From the NCBI GenBank assembly GCA_018268105.1, contig JAFDXG010000014.1:1-48490 (forward strand): a stretch of DNA of 48,490 nt, written 5' to 3'. This DNA comes from Bacteroidota bacterium (GTDB lineage: Bacteria > Bacteroidota > Bacteroidia > Chitinophagales > Chitinophagaceae). This document shows, one piece after another, positions 9,479 to 19,600 of this stretch; within the stretch, counting starts at the first letter, position 1; every line of letters starts with the position of its first letter. Below the pieces are notes generated by a model. The model did not search any database and was not told the DNA's origin. It saw nothing but the letters and a program-made list of their open reading frames with translations. The position numbers and the translations under genes are program-made.

Positions 9479-10615
9479 ATGCCGTTTTTTATAGCAGGTC
9501 TCATATTATTGTTGGCATATTATATCCTTCTTGGGTTTTATCAATATTCGCGCAAACAGATTCCGGTTTTTCACCCGCCGCATTGCAAAACAAAACCTGT
9601 TGAAAAAATTTCTGTTATTATACCTGCCCGCAATGAAGAAAAAACAATAGCGAATTGTATTCAATCGCTGCTTAAACAAAATTATCCCGGGGAATTACTG
9701 GAAATTATTGTGGTAGATGATCATTCAACAGACAATACTGCACAAATTGTAAAGCAGTTTAGGGGGTCAGGTGTCGGACTAATTTCTCTGTCGGAATTTG
9801 ATCTTTCTAACACCATTGCATTCAAGAAAATGGCTATACTGGCAGGGATACAAGCAGCATCAGGATCTTTGATTATCACAACAGATGCAGACTGTACAGC
9901 AGGCACCGGCTGGATAAGCACAATTGCGGCATTACATACAGCTTCCAATGCTGTATTAATTGTTGCCCCCGTAAAAATAAAAACCAACAAAAGTTTATTA
10001 TCAATTTTTCAAAGTTTAGATTTTGCCATACTGCAGGGGATTACTGCTGCGGGTGTATATACAAATTTCCACAGAATGTGTAATGGTGCAAATCTTGCTT
10101 ATGAAAAAAAAGCATTTCTTGCAGTTAAAGGATTTGATGACATTGATGACATTGCATCAGGTGACGATATGCTGTTAATGGAAAAAATAGCTATTAAGTA
10201 TCCTGGTCGAATAGCTTACCTGAATAGTGCATCTGCCATCGTAGAAACATTACCGGCAGCTACCTGGAAACAATTTTTCAATCAGCGTATCCGTTGGGCA
10301 AGCAAATCAGGAAAATACAAGGACAAAAAAATGTTTCTGGTTCTTTTACTGGTTTACCTGCTGAATTTATGTATGGCAATACTCCTGACCGGAAGTTTTT
10401 TTCAAATACAATGGTTTGGATTTTTTCTTATCCTCGCTTTTTATAAATGTATTGCAGAATGGGTATTTGTCAGAGACGTGTTAAAGGATTTCAAATTGCA
10501 ATTCCTTTTGCCCTGGTTTCCCCTGCTGCAGCCCCTTCATATTTATTATACTGTAATTTCTGGGTTCCTCGGCATCTTTGGAAGCTATACCTGGAAAGGA
10601 CGAAAAGTGAAATAA
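9479..10615 (+). CDS. Membrane-bound GT2 family glycosyltransferase
   Basis: A 378-residue inverting glycosyltransferase. One N-terminal membrane helix (3-21) is followed by the GT-A domain with [11 protein letters not shown] (44-54) and [10 protein letters not shown] (78-87). The metal-binding DAD is at 136-138, the acidic GDD at 228-230 and the QRIRW motif at 269-273. Two to three hydrophobic helices (about 285-365) close the chain. The DAD, acidic pair and QxxRW set is that of processive or lipid-linked GT2 enzymes that use nucleotide-sugars at the inner face of the membrane. Acceptor and sugar cannot be read. It sits between the hydrolase and the permease with short gaps (28 and 31 bases), so co-expression is likely. 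Confidence 0.9.
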   Translation: MPFFIAGLILLLAYYILLGFYQYSRKQIPVFHPPHCKTKPVEKISVIIPARNEEKTIANCIQSLLKQNYPGELLEIIVVDDHSTDNTAQIVKQFRGSGVGLISLSEFDLSNTIAFKKMAILAGIQAASGSLIITTDADCTAGTGWISTIAALHTASNAVLIVAPVKIKTNKSLLSIFQSLDFAILQGITAAGVYTNFHRMCNGANLAYEKKAFLAVKGFDDIDDIASGDDMLLMEKIAIKYPGRIAYLNSASAIVETLPAATWKQFFNQRIRWASKSGKYKDKKMFLVLLLVYLLNLCMAILLTGSFFQIQWFGFFLILAFYKCIAEWVFVRDVLKDFKLQFLLPWFPLLQPLHIYYTVISGFLGIFGSYTWKGRKVK

Positions 10616-10646
10616 CCTGTTTTTACGCATTGAGATTCTTCTTATT

Positions 10647-11780
10647 TTGTTCTTTCCTTTTCCAAGTTGTATTTTACAGCCCGTGCAAGGCGAATCATAT
10701 TCTTTTTGGTATTCATTCCGCAAAAGGCTTTTCAAAAACAGGGGGGCTGTTTTTGGTCTATTTATTATTCTGATAGCCTGCACTATCGGAATACTGGCAT
10801 ATTTTATTGCACCAGATCATTCCCCCAATGCTAACCGTATAATTCTGGAAATAGGAGGGAAAAAACCAGGTTTCACTATGGAGTTTCTTCTTTTGCCCAA
10901 AGAAAAAAAAGTGAAACAGTCCGGCTTTTTCGAAAGGTTGATGAGCGGGCAGGAAGATAACTTCATGTATCTGCCAATACAATCGTGGCAGATTATACAG
11001 GACAGTATAGTAGTGAATAAATATGTTGACGATGGTATTACCGAGCGTCAGGCATACCTTGTAAGTAATATCCAATCTGTACCCCATGAAATGGTAGTGA
11101 AAAAAACTTTTTGGTCGGGTACAGACAAATTTGGAAGGGACATACTGAGTCGTCTTATTATTGGTATTCGGGTAAGCCTTGCCGTAGGGCTGATAGCAGT
11201 AATTATTTCATTGACCATCGGCATTACTCTGGGATTGGTATCCGGTTATTTTGGGGGCACAGCAGACAAAGTCATTATGTGGTTAATCAATATAGTATGG
11301 AGTATTCCCACACTGTTGCTTGTTTTTGCTATTACCCTTGCACTGGGGAAAGGATTTTGGCAGGTATTCATAGCCGTTGGGCTTACGCTTTGGGTAAATG
11401 TGGCAAGAGTAATACGCACTCAGGTGTTCAGTATACGCGAATTACAATATATTGAAGCGGCAAAGGCGCTTGGTTACAACCACTTCAGGATAATTATTCG
11501 TCATATACTTCCAAATGTATTAGGACCGGTGATGGTTATAGCCGCTTCTAATTTTGCGAGTGCAATTGTCATTGAAGCGGGGTTAAGTTTTCTGGGTATC
11601 GGCGTTCAGCCACCTCAGCCCAGTTGGGGGCTGATGATCAAAGAGAATTATAATTTTATTATTACCCATAACCCCCTACTGGCAATTGCCCCGGGTATTT
11701 GTATTATGATACTCGTTTTAGCATTTAACCTGCTGGGCAACGGACTGCGCGACGCGCTTGATGTCAGAGGAAAATTATAA
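10647..11780 (+). CDS. ABC transporter permease, DppC/OppC-like
   Basis: A 377-residue inner-membrane permease of the dipeptide/oligopeptide/nickel class. After the first helix (about 36-54) there is a roughly 100-residue periplasmic insert opening with APDHSPNANRIILEIGGKKP. Then comes FWSGTDKFGRDILSRLIIG and the transport domain, with the EAA loop EAAKALGYNHFRIIIRHILP and the ending FNLLGNGLRDALDVR. The EAA loop docks the ATPase, but no ATPase, DppB partner or binding protein is encoded in the window, so those subunits must lie elsewhere. No ATG precedes the first helix: TTG 10647 or GTG 10683 must be used. It follows the GT2 gene by 31 bases. Confidence 0.88.
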   Translation: MFFPFPSCILQPVQGESYSFWYSFRKRLFKNRGAVFGLFIILIACTIGILAYFIAPDHSPNANRIILEIGGKKPGFTMEFLLLPKEKKVKQSGFFERLMSGQEDNFMYLPIQSWQIIQDSIVVNKYVDDGITERQAYLVSNIQSVPHEMVVKKTFWSGTDKFGRDILSRLIIGIRVSLAVGLIAVIISLTIGITLGLVSGYFGGTADKVIMWLINIVWSIPTLLLVFAITLALGKGFWQVFIAVGLTLWVNVARVIRTQVFSIRELQYIEAAKALGYNHFRIIIRHILPNVLGPVMVIAASNFASAIVIEAGLSFLGIGVQPPQPSWGLMIKENYNFIITHNPLLAIAPGICIMILVLAFNLLGNGLRDALDVRGKL

Positions 11781-11809
11781 ATACCCTACACCACACTTCT
11801 TCTTTTTGC

Positions 11810-12280
11810 TCATACTGGTGCCACCTGCACATTCCGGTTAAACGATTCTTCCAGTGAGATCAGTGTTTCAGTTCGTTCAATACCTTTTATTTTTTGAAGT
11901 TCATCATGCAATACATGCCGGAGTTGTGCAATATCCCGGCAAACAATTTCTATAAACATGCTGTAATTGCCCGTAGTATAATTAAGTCTTACAATTTCAG
12001 GTATTCTCTTCAGGTCTTTGGCAACCGTATCATAAAGCGAACTTTTCTCGAGATAGATGCCAACAAATGCAGTGATATCATAACCTAATTCTTTAAGTTC
12101 TACATTAAGCTTTGTTCCTTTTACAATACCGCTTTCCTGTAGCTTTTTAATTCTTACGTGGATAGTTCCGCCCGATACAGACAGATTTTTCCCCAGATCA
12201 GCATATGAGATACCCGCATCATCCATCATAGCAGAGATGATTTGCAGGTCTAATTTATCTAAATTTAATTTCGTTGACAT
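11810..12280 (-). CDS. Lrp/AsnC family transcriptional regulator
   Basis: A 156-residue regulator of the feast/famine family. Residues about 5-55 are the winged HTH (DKLDLQIISAMMDDAGISYADL, then GGTIHVRIKKLQESGIV). Residues about 68-150 are the RAM effector-binding domain, with the typical TGNYSMFIEI turn. Such proteins form octamers and respond to amino acids. The gene is divergent from the WYL-domain regulator, and its start codon is about 105 bases from that gene's ATG. It converges on the permease gene with only 29 bases between them. Targets unknown; in Bacteroidota this size class often controls amino-acid metabolism. Confidence 0.93.
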   Translation of the reverse strand: MSTKLNLDKLDLQIISAMMDDAGISYADLGKNLSVSGGTIHVRIKKLQESGIVKGTKLNVELKELGYDITAFVGIYLEKSSLYDTVAKDLKRIPEIVRLNYTTGNYSMFIEIVCRDIAQLRHVLHDELQKIKGIERTETLISLEESFNRNVQVAPV

Positions 12281-12386
12281 TTTATGCCGGTTTATTTAAT
12301 ACGTGTACATATTAATGATTTTCTTTCAAATACTACCTCAAAAAAACAAAAAAGTTATTTATCCTGAAATATACGAATATTGTCAA

Positions 12387-13355
12387 ATGGAATCTGACAC
12401 CCTCAAACGATTTGACAGATTGGTGGCTATCCTGATTCAGTTGCAATCAAAAAAAATTGTCAGGGCACAGGAAATGGCTGAGCGGTTCCAGGTGAGTCAT
12501 CGCACCATATACCGGGACATAAGAACTTTAGAAAATGCAGGGGTACCTGTATTTGGAGAAGCCGGGAGTGGTTATTCTTTAGTGGAGGGCTATCGCCTGC
12601 CGCCGGTTATGTTTACCAGGGAAGAAGCCGCAAGTTTTTTAGCAGCCGAAAAACTAATGAAGCAATTTACCGACCAGGGATTAGGTAAAAATTTTGAATC
12701 GGCATTGCTGAAAATAAAATCAATATTGAAAGGAACGGAAAAAGACTGGCTATCCAATTTGGAAGATTATATTACCGTGCATAATCGTGTGCCTGTTTTT
12801 AATAAAGAAGTGCCTAATGCAATGGAGTTGCTGCTGGAATCGTTGGCAGAAAAAAAGCAAATCAAATTATATTATCAGTCACTAAATACTTCCCAATCGA
12901 AGGAAAGATATATAGAACCGATTGGCATATTTCACGAAAACCAGTTTTGGTATATTCTTGGGTATTGTCATTTGAGAATGGATTACAGACAGTTTCGGTT
13001 AGACCGCATATACGGAATTTTCAGAACAGAATTACCATTCAGTCGCCTGAATCATCTTTCGGTAGCTGAATATAAAAAACAAAAACAAATACCACATAAT
13101 GTAAAAGTGCGGATATTGGCAGACAGGATTATCGCCAATTACCTGCAATATGACCGTCACAACTACGGTTTTGTAGCTCAAAAAGAATGTAACAACAAAA
13201 TAGAAATGATATTTATGATCCCGGAAAATGATGGCTGGTTTGTTCGCTGGTTTTTGACATATGCGGACTATGCAGAAATCCTGGAGCCATCTACTCTGAA
13301 AGAAAAAGTGAAAAACATACTTCAGAAAAGTATTGAAATCATCAATAAAAAATAA
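12387..13355 (+). CDS. HTH/WYL-domain transcriptional regulator (YafY-like)
   Basis: A 322-residue regulator. The frame is open from GTG 12303, but the conserved protein begins at ATG 12387 (MESDTLKRFDRLVAILIQLQ), which I use. An HTH_11 winged helix (about 5-60: VRAQEMAERFQVSHRTIYRDIRTLE) is followed by GAGSGYSL-like family sequence. The WYL domain follows at about 140-230 (KKQIKLYYQSLN, then IEPIGIFHENQFWYILGYCH and RQFRLDRIYGI), and a C-terminal WCX extension closes it. WYL domains bind nucleic-acid or nucleotide-like ligands and tune HTH regulators. The facing DinB-family gene is a frequent neighbour of this regulator type, so it is the likeliest local target. Confidence 0.92.
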   Translation: MESDTLKRFDRLVAILIQLQSKKIVRAQEMAERFQVSHRTIYRDIRTLENAGVPVFGEAGSGYSLVEGYRLPPVMFTREEAASFLAAEKLMKQFTDQGLGKNFESALLKIKSILKGTEKDWLSNLEDYITVHNRVPVFNKEVPNAMELLLESLAEKKQIKLYYQSLNTSQSKERYIEPIGIFHENQFWYILGYCHLRMDYRQFRLDRIYGIFRTELPFSRLNHLSVAEYKKQKQIPHNVKVRILADRIIANYLQYDRHNYGFVAQKECNNKIEMIFMIPENDGWFVRWFLTYADYAEILEPSTLKEKVKNILQKSIEIINKK

Positions 13356-13393
13356 TCAAGTTGCTTTTCCAAAAATCCGGTAAAGCAACTTGA
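13356..13393. terminator. Shared terminator between the WYL regulator and the DinB gene
   Basis: The 12-bp inverted repeat TCAAGTTGCTTT (13356-13367) / AAAGCAACTTGA (13382-13393) has a 14-base loop. It starts directly after the TAA of the regulator and ends 16 bases from the stop of the facing gene. The U tracts are short on both sides, so it may be a weak or bidirectional terminator. Confidence 0.65.
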
Positions 13394-13409
13394 TTTCTTC
13401 CTAAAGAAT

Positions 13410-13907
13410 TTAATGCCTGTCCCAGAAAGCAGGCGGCTCTATACCCAAATCACGCAGGTAAACATAGCCCTGGGCCCTGTGATGGATTTCATTATCTATA
13501 TAATATAAAATAGTGGAAAGCACTGTCCCTTCATATTGACCAAAAGCTTTTATTTTATTATGGAAATTTTCTTTGCCAATTTGCTGCCAATATCTATTGA
13601 TTATTTCAGTAGTTTCATCCCATTTGTCCAACAGGTTTGATTTTTGATTATTGTGATCAAAATGTTCATTCAGTTCGGTTTGCTGTCCGGTGGCAATTTC
13701 TTTAATACCAGGGCCAGCAATACCCAGCAACTCCATAACCATTTCGGCAAATGTTCTCATTCCGCCAATGCGGTGAGTAAAAAGTTCTTTTTCGGGAAAT
13801 GCGCTAATGATCCTTCGGGTAAGATTCCTGTGTCCCTGCCAGTGATTCAGTAATTCAACCGGAGTAATGACTTCATTAAGCTTTTTGGCTTCCGTAGTTG
13901 CATTCAT
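13410..13907 (-). CDS. DinB family protein
   Basis: A 165-residue cytoplasmic protein from ATG 13907 (MNATTEAKKLNEVITP). The frame extends to 14033, but the extra 42 codons lie upstream of a promoter element and do not resemble the family. It has the four-helix DinB layout: LLNHWQGHRNLTRRII, a middle helix with MRTFAEMVMELLGIAG, and the last helix with NEIHHRAQGYVYLRDLG, followed by PPAFWDRH. The family's metal site uses three His; candidates here are the His of the first helix and the HH pair in the last. DinB-like proteins include thiol-dependent transferases, but most are uncharacterised. It converges with the WYL regulator and shares a hairpin with it. Confidence 0.85.
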   Translation of the reverse strand: MNATTEAKKLNEVITPVELLNHWQGHRNLTRRIISAFPEKELFTHRIGGMRTFAEMVMELLGIAGPGIKEIATGQQTELNEHFDHNNQKSNLLDKWDETTEIINRYWQQIGKENFHNKIKAFGQYEGTVLSTILYYIDNEIHHRAQGYVYLRDLGIEPPAFWDRH

Positions 13908-13943
13908 AATTTTGTGTTTTTTTGATTTAATAAATTTATAAAG

Positions 13944-13951
13944 CAAAATTA
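13944..13951 (-). promoter_or_regulatory. -7 element TAATTTTG for the DinB gene
   Basis: On the minus strand TAATTTTG fits TAnnTTTG. Transcription would begin near 13940, about 30 bases before ATG 13907, which supports that start. No clear -33 TTTG at the usual distance. Confidence 0.45.
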
Positions 13952-13984
13952 AACCCGGGTTGTGACAGCCCTTTGTCAGGAGAA

Positions 13985-14013
13985 TTGACGTTGAAAAAAA
14001 TAAAATATATTTG
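13985..14013 (+). promoter_or_regulatory. Promoter of anmK: TTG, 18 bases, TATATTTG
   Basis: TTG at 13985-13987 is followed after 18 bases by TATATTTG (14006-14013), an exact TAnnTTTG -7 element at close to normal spacing. The first usable ATG (14020) is only seven bases beyond the element, so the mRNA is predicted to be nearly leaderless. The in-frame TTG at 14011 lies inside the element and cannot be the start. Confidence 0.55.
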
Positions 14014-14019
14014 AATAAG

Positions 14020-15222
14020 ATGAATAGCAACATTCAAAAGCTTTATGATAAAGCAGGAAAGCCTGAGCGGATCATCATCGGGTTAATGTCTGGCACGTCG
14101 GTAGACGGACTGGATGTAGCTTTATGTAAATGTTCGGGGGCTGGCAGGGATACAATTATCGAAATATTGGCATTTGAAACCGTCTCTTACAATGAACGGT
14201 TTAAACAAGAGATTGCTTCTGTATTTTCCCGCCGGGATGCCGATCTTGAAAAAATAACTCTTCTCAATGAATGGATAGCCCTGCAACATGCATCTATAAT
14301 AAATAGTTGCCTGAAAAAGTGGAACCTTTCAGCAGCAGAGATTGATCTTATCGCCAGTCATGGCCAAACTATTTTTCATGCCCCCAAGCGCCTGCATCTC
14401 CTGGAAAAATTTGGAAATGGCACCCTGCAACTTGGAGACGGAGACCATATTGCGGTTGCAACCGGCATTATCACCATCAGTGATTTCAGGCAAAAACATA
14501 TTGCTGCCGGGGGCGAAGGTGCACCGCTTGCCGCTTATGGCGATTTCCTGCTCTTTTCAAAAAAGGGGGAAAACAGAATTATGCTCAATATTGGTGGTAT
14601 TGCTAACTTTACTTACCTGCCCGGAAACCTGAATGCGGATGAAATATTTTGTACCGATACAGGCGCAGGCAATACGCTGATGGACGCCTATATGCGCAAG
14701 AATTACCCCGGGAAATATTTTGACGAAGATGGACATATAGCTTCACGGGGTAGCATAAACGAAGTATTGCTATCGGCATTGAAAGATCATGATTTTTTCA
14801 AACAGGGTTTTCCAAAAACTACAGGACCCGAACTCTTCAACCTTCCTTACCTTGAAAAGGCTAAGCAAAAATCCCAATGCGGAAATATAAACCATGAAGA
14901 TACATTGGCAACTCTAAACCGGTTTACTGCAGAAACCATTGCAGAAGCCATCAAAACAGTTACAAACAGCAGGCAGGATTTTGCTTTTTTTGTGAGTGGC
15001 GGTGGTATGCACAATTCATTGCTGATGAACCACATTGCTTCTTTACTGCCCGGTTCATCCTTTAAAAGTACAGCGGCGCTGCATATCAATCCCGATGCAA
15101 AAGAAGCGGTATTGTTTGCTATACTGGCAAATGAAACTGTCAGTGGTGGTAATATAAATTTTGGTTCCGGCAAGAATGGTATACCTAATGTTTCGATGGG
15201 TAAAATCAGTTTCCCTTCATAA
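14020..15222 (+). CDS. anmK: Anhydro-N-acetylmuramic acid kinase
   Basis: A 400-residue sugar kinase of the ASKHA fold. AnmK phosphorylates and opens 1,6-anhydro-MurNAc from recycled peptidoglycan, giving MurNAc-6-phosphate. The nucleotide-binding GLMSGTSVDGLDVAL is at 21-35, ASHGQTIFH follows, then QLGDGDHIAVATGI, and the catalytic region SDFRQKHIAAGGEGAPLAAYGD includes the Asp of the DFR motif. LNIGGIANFTYLP, DTGAGNTLMDAY and the late VSGGGMHNSLLM are all in place, so the enzyme looks complete and of standard length. No murQ or other recycling gene is in the window. The gene converges on the TolC-like gene with 29 bases between stops and no hairpin visible. Confidence 0.95.
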   Translation: MNSNIQKLYDKAGKPERIIIGLMSGTSVDGLDVALCKCSGAGRDTIIEILAFETVSYNERFKQEIASVFSRRDADLEKITLLNEWIALQHASIINSCLKKWNLSAAEIDLIASHGQTIFHAPKRLHLLEKFGNGTLQLGDGDHIAVATGIITISDFRQKHIAAGGEGAPLAAYGDFLLFSKKGENRIMLNIGGIANFTYLPGNLNADEIFCTDTGAGNTLMDAYMRKNYPGKYFDEDGHIASRGSINEVLLSALKDHDFFKQGFPKTTGPELFNLPYLEKAKQKSQCGNINHEDTLATLNRFTAETIAEAIKTVTNSRQDFAFFVSGGGMHNSLLMNHIASLLPGSSFKSTAALHINPDAKEAVLFAILANETVSGGNINFGSGKNGIPNVSMGKISFPS

Positions 15223-15251
15223 CTCATAAACCTGCAGGGTATCATTACCGG

Positions 15252-16682
15252 CTACTTCCAGCCCCCGCCCAAATCTCTGTACACATTCACCACAGCATTG
15301 AGCTGCTCTTTTTTTGTATCTATCAAATCGAGCCTGGCCTCCAGCGCATCACGCTGTGTCATCAATACTTCAAGGTAGTCTGCATGGGCAGATTTATACA
15401 AATCATTAGAAATATCAATTGCCTTTGTGAGTGCTGCCACTTGCTTTGATTTCAGATCATAACTATTTGCCAGGTTGCTGATCTTTGAAAGCTGGTTTGC
15501 CACTTCAAGGTAGGCATTGAGAACAGTGCGCTGGTAATTGTACAAAGCCTGAATTTGCCTCGCACTGGCATTATTAAATTCCGCTTTTATTGCGCTTCGG
15601 TTGATAAGCGGTGCAGCTATATCACCCGCCAGGGAATAGAGTAAGGACTCCGGGAATTTGACAAGATACGATGGATTGAAAGCTTGTAACCCAATGGATG
15701 ATGTGATATCAAAGCTCGGATAAAACTCTGCATGAGCCACCTGTACATCCAATTTTGCTGCAGCCATATCCAGCTCTGCCTGCCTGATATCGGGACGATT
15801 GGCAAGTAGTTGTGATGGGATGCCCGACTGAACTGCCTGCGGCAACAACCCGGTAAAATTGCTTTTATCCCTTATTATTTCCTGCGGATAGCGACCCAGC
15901 AGTAAATTAATAGTATTCTCAGCTTCTTTTATTTTTTGAATGATATCATACTCCAGGCTTTGTGAGCCAAGTACCTCGGCCTGAAATTTTTGTACGGCCA
16001 ATTCGGTGGCACGCATTGCCTCTTTCTGAACTTTTACAATTTCCAGCACATTTTTTTGAAGCTCAATATTCTGACGCACGATATCCAACTGGTTATCTAA
16101 AGCCACCAACTCATAATACGTATTGGCAATCTCTGCAATAAGATTTGTGAGTACAAAATTTCTGCCTTCTACTGTAGAAAGATATCGGGTGATTGCTGCT
16201 TTTTTTGCATTATGCAGTTTTTTCCAGATATCTACTTCCCAGTGAGCATATAATCCGGCAGAATAATCCGGCAATATTTCGGGAACCCGTTTACCTGGTG
16301 TAATATCTGCAGATGCATCCCCGGCACCCTGGCTGGTATAGAGTCCTACTTTTTCGAAGCCTGCTCCTGCATGCAGGTTGACATTAGGCAGGATGGCACC
16401 CTTCCGGAATAAAATTTCATTCTTTGCAATTTCAATTTCCTGTAAAGTGATATTCAATTCCTGGTTGTTCATCAGCGCTGTATCTATCAGTTTTACCAGG
16501 TTGGTATCTGTAAAAAAACTCCGCCACTGGAGCGATGCCATATTGAGGGTATCGGTGCCTGAATTATATGATACTGGCACCGTGTTATTGTTTGTCACCT
16601 CGGCAATCTTGGGAACAGAGCAGCTTAGAGCCAACAGGTATATACAGAGAGAACAGATATATTGAAACCTGACTTTATTCAT
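15252..16682 (-). CDS. TolC/OprM-like outer membrane efflux lipoprotein
   Basis: A 476-residue outer-membrane factor, last gene of the pump operon. The N terminus ends in the lipobox LALSC with the lipidated Cys at residue 21. The body shows the two OEP repeats with long amphipathic helices, for example the DNQLDIVRQNIELQKNVLEI region, the family's LLANRPDIRQAEL near the centre and ALEARLDLIDTKKEQLNAVV near the end. It forms the trimeric exit duct of a tripartite efflux system. Its ATG overlaps the end of the RND gene by 8 bases, which points to translational coupling. Confidence 0.95.
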   Translation of the reverse strand: MNKVRFQYICSLCIYLLALSCSVPKIAEVTNNNTVPVSYNSGTDTLNMASLQWRSFFTDTNLVKLIDTALMNNQELNITLQEIEIAKNEILFRKGAILPNVNLHAGAGFEKVGLYTSQGAGDASADITPGKRVPEILPDYSAGLYAHWEVDIWKKLHNAKKAAITRYLSTVEGRNFVLTNLIAEIANTYYELVALDNQLDIVRQNIELQKNVLEIVKVQKEAMRATELAVQKFQAEVLGSQSLEYDIIQKIKEAENTINLLLGRYPQEIIRDKSNFTGLLPQAVQSGIPSQLLANRPDIRQAELDMAAAKLDVQVAHAEFYPSFDITSSIGLQAFNPSYLVKFPESLLYSLAGDIAAPLINRSAIKAEFNNASARQIQALYNYQRTVLNAYLEVANQLSKISNLANSYDLKSKQVAALTKAIDISNDLYKSAHADYLEVLMTQRDALEARLDLIDTKKEQLNAVVNVYRDLGGGWK

Positions 16683-19600
16683 TATCGCTTAATTCTTCAG
16701 TTAATGGTTTTTCCGTTTCATGTTTATCAGAAGCACGAATGGCTGAAATTTTACCGAATATGTAATATAAGCCGGGTATAATTAACACCCCGAATACAGT
16801 ACCAAACAGCATGCCACCGGCTGCGGCAGAGCCAATTGTTCTGTTGCCGATTTTACCAGGACCTGATGCTAAAACCAGCGGAATCAGGCCGGCTATAAAT
16901 GCAAATGAGGTCATTAATATAGGGCGGAATCTCACTACCGATCCTTCTATAGCAGCTTTTAACACCGTCTCACCCGCACGGCTTCGCTGTGTTGCAAACT
17001 CTACTATCAACACCGCGTTTTTACCCAACAATCCTATCAGCATAACCATTGCCACTTGTGCATAAATATTATTTTGCAGTCCCATTACCTTCAATAAAAG
17101 CAGGGCGCCAAATATACCGGCCGGTAAAGAGAGGATTACAACAAGTGGCAGAATAAAACTTTCATACTGTGCCGCAAGTATCAGGTAAACAAAACCAAGA
17201 CAGATAAGAAAAATATATACCGCTTCATTACCACGGGAAGTCTCGTCTTTTGAAATACCGGCCCAGTCAATTCCAAATCCCCGTGGCAGCGTTTTTTGCG
17301 CTACATCATTGATAGCCTCAATAGCTTGCCCACTACTATAGCCGGGTGCCGATGAGCCGCTTATCTCAGAGGAATTATACATATTATACCTTGTAATTTC
17401 AGACAACCCGTAAACTTTTTCAATGTGCATAAAAGCTGCATAAGGCACCATCTCTTCACGGTTGTTTTTTACATATAGTTTCAAAATATCTTCTGGCAAT
17501 GCCCGGTATTGCGGTGCTGCCTGCACTATCACTTTATAAGGACGGTCAAACTTAATGAAACTGATTTCATAGTTACTGCCTACAAGGGTTGATAATGTAT
17601 TCATAGCATTGTCAATACTTACACCTTTCTGTTGTGCCATATCATTATCTATCTTCAATGTGTATTGCGGGAAACTGGAACTGTAAAAACTGAATGCAGA
17701 CGAAAGCTCAGGGCGTTTATTCAATACACGAACAAATTCATCATTTACCTTTTCCATTTTCTTGTAGTCGCCTGAGCCGGCTTTATCCAGCAAACGCAAT
17801 TCAAAACCTCCTGCAGCCCCGTAGCCTGGCACTGCAGGGGGTTGAAAAAATTCAATATTAGCTCCGGTTATATCTTTTGATTTTTCTTCAAGTTCTTTCA
17901 TGATTTCCCCTGCAGTCTTATTCCTTTGCCCCCAACTCTTCAGATTTACGAGGCAGGTACCGGAATTTGATCCTGTCCCTTCAGTTAAGATTTCGTACCC
18001 TGCAAGTGCAGAAACCGACTGTACGCCGTCTATCTTTTCGGCTATCTTCTGTAGCCTCTCAGCAATTTCATTGGTACGTTCAAGAGAGGAGCCCGGAGGG
18101 GTTTGAATGACAGCATAAAACATACCCTGATCTTCATTGGGTATAAATCCGGAAGGGAGTGTAGTATTCAGCAACCATGCACCTGCACAAAATGCTATAA
18201 GTATGGCAAAAGTGATAACTCTCCTGTTCACAATAACTCCCAACAACCTCTGATATTTTCCGGAGATATTGTTGAACCAATTATTGAAACGGCTAAGCAT
18301 TTTTTCCAAAATATTCTTCTTCGCAGGTTTATTATGCGTATTTCGCAGCATCACTGCACATAACGCGGGCGTCAGGGTTAATGCAACAATTCCTGAAAGG
18401 ATAATTGAAGTAGCCATGGTTATAGAAAACTGCCGGTAAAATATCCCAACAGGGCCAGACATAAACGCTACAGGGATAAAAACAGCTGCCATTACAAAAG
18501 TAATGGCAATAATTGCCCCACTGATTTCACGCATAGCTTCTTCCGTTGCTTTCAACGGCGACAATCCCGTTGTTTCCATCTTAGCATGCACGGCTTCCAC
18601 CACTACAATGGCGTTGTCAACTACAATACCTATTGCCAACACTAATGCAAACAATGTTATAAGGTTGAGTGTTATGCCAAAGTATTGCATAAATACAAAA
18701 GTGCCGATTAGAGATACCGGCACTGCAATGGTAGGAATGAGCGTAGAACGCCAGTCGCCCAAAAAAAGATAAACGACTAACCCCACAAGTAAAAAAGCCT
18801 CGAGAAGGGTATGCAAAACTTTTTCAATGGAGGCGTCGAGAAATTTTGAAACATCATAACTTATTTCATAATCCATTCCCGGAGGAAATGAAGATTCTTT
18901 TATTTCCCTGAGCCTTGTTTTAACTTTTTCAATCACCTCCCGGGCATTGCTGCCATACGACTGCTTAAGTACGATGGCTGCTGAAGACCTGCCGTTAAGA
19001 TTTGAGTAGATATCGTACATAGAGCTTCCAAACTCAACATCCGCAATATCTTTCAACCGAAGGAGTTCGCCCTCGGGAGTAGACTTAAGAATTATATTTT
19101 CATATTGATCCTGGGAAGTAAATCTCCCGGAATACTTCAATACATATTCAAATGACTGAGATCTTTTGCCCGAGCTTTCCCCTGTTTTTCCGGGCGATGC
19201 CTCCAGGCTTTGGGCCGACAATGCAGACATTACCTCATCTGTAGATATTTTGTGTGCCAGCATTCGATCAGGTTTTAGCCAGATGCGCATGGCATATTCG
19301 CGGTTCCCAAGTATATCTGCAAAACCTACTCCTTCTACTCGTTTCAGTTCGCCAATAAGATTAATATCTGCAAAATTGAACAGAAACTTCTGATCAGTAC
19401 TGCTATCTGTGCTAAAGAGATTAATATACATCAGCATATTTGGCTCTTCCCTTGTAATCTTTACACCTTCCCGTATTACCAATGGCGGCAATTTATTTAC
19501 CACAGACGCCACCCGATTTTGAACATATAACGAAGCCTGGTTGGGATCTGTTCCCAGGTTGAAGATTACCTGCACCTGACCTTCACCATCATTTCCGGCA

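Noticed and set aside
13908..14033. Longer start for the DinB gene
   Set aside because: The extra codons run across the TAATTTTG element and the anmK start region and are unlike the family.
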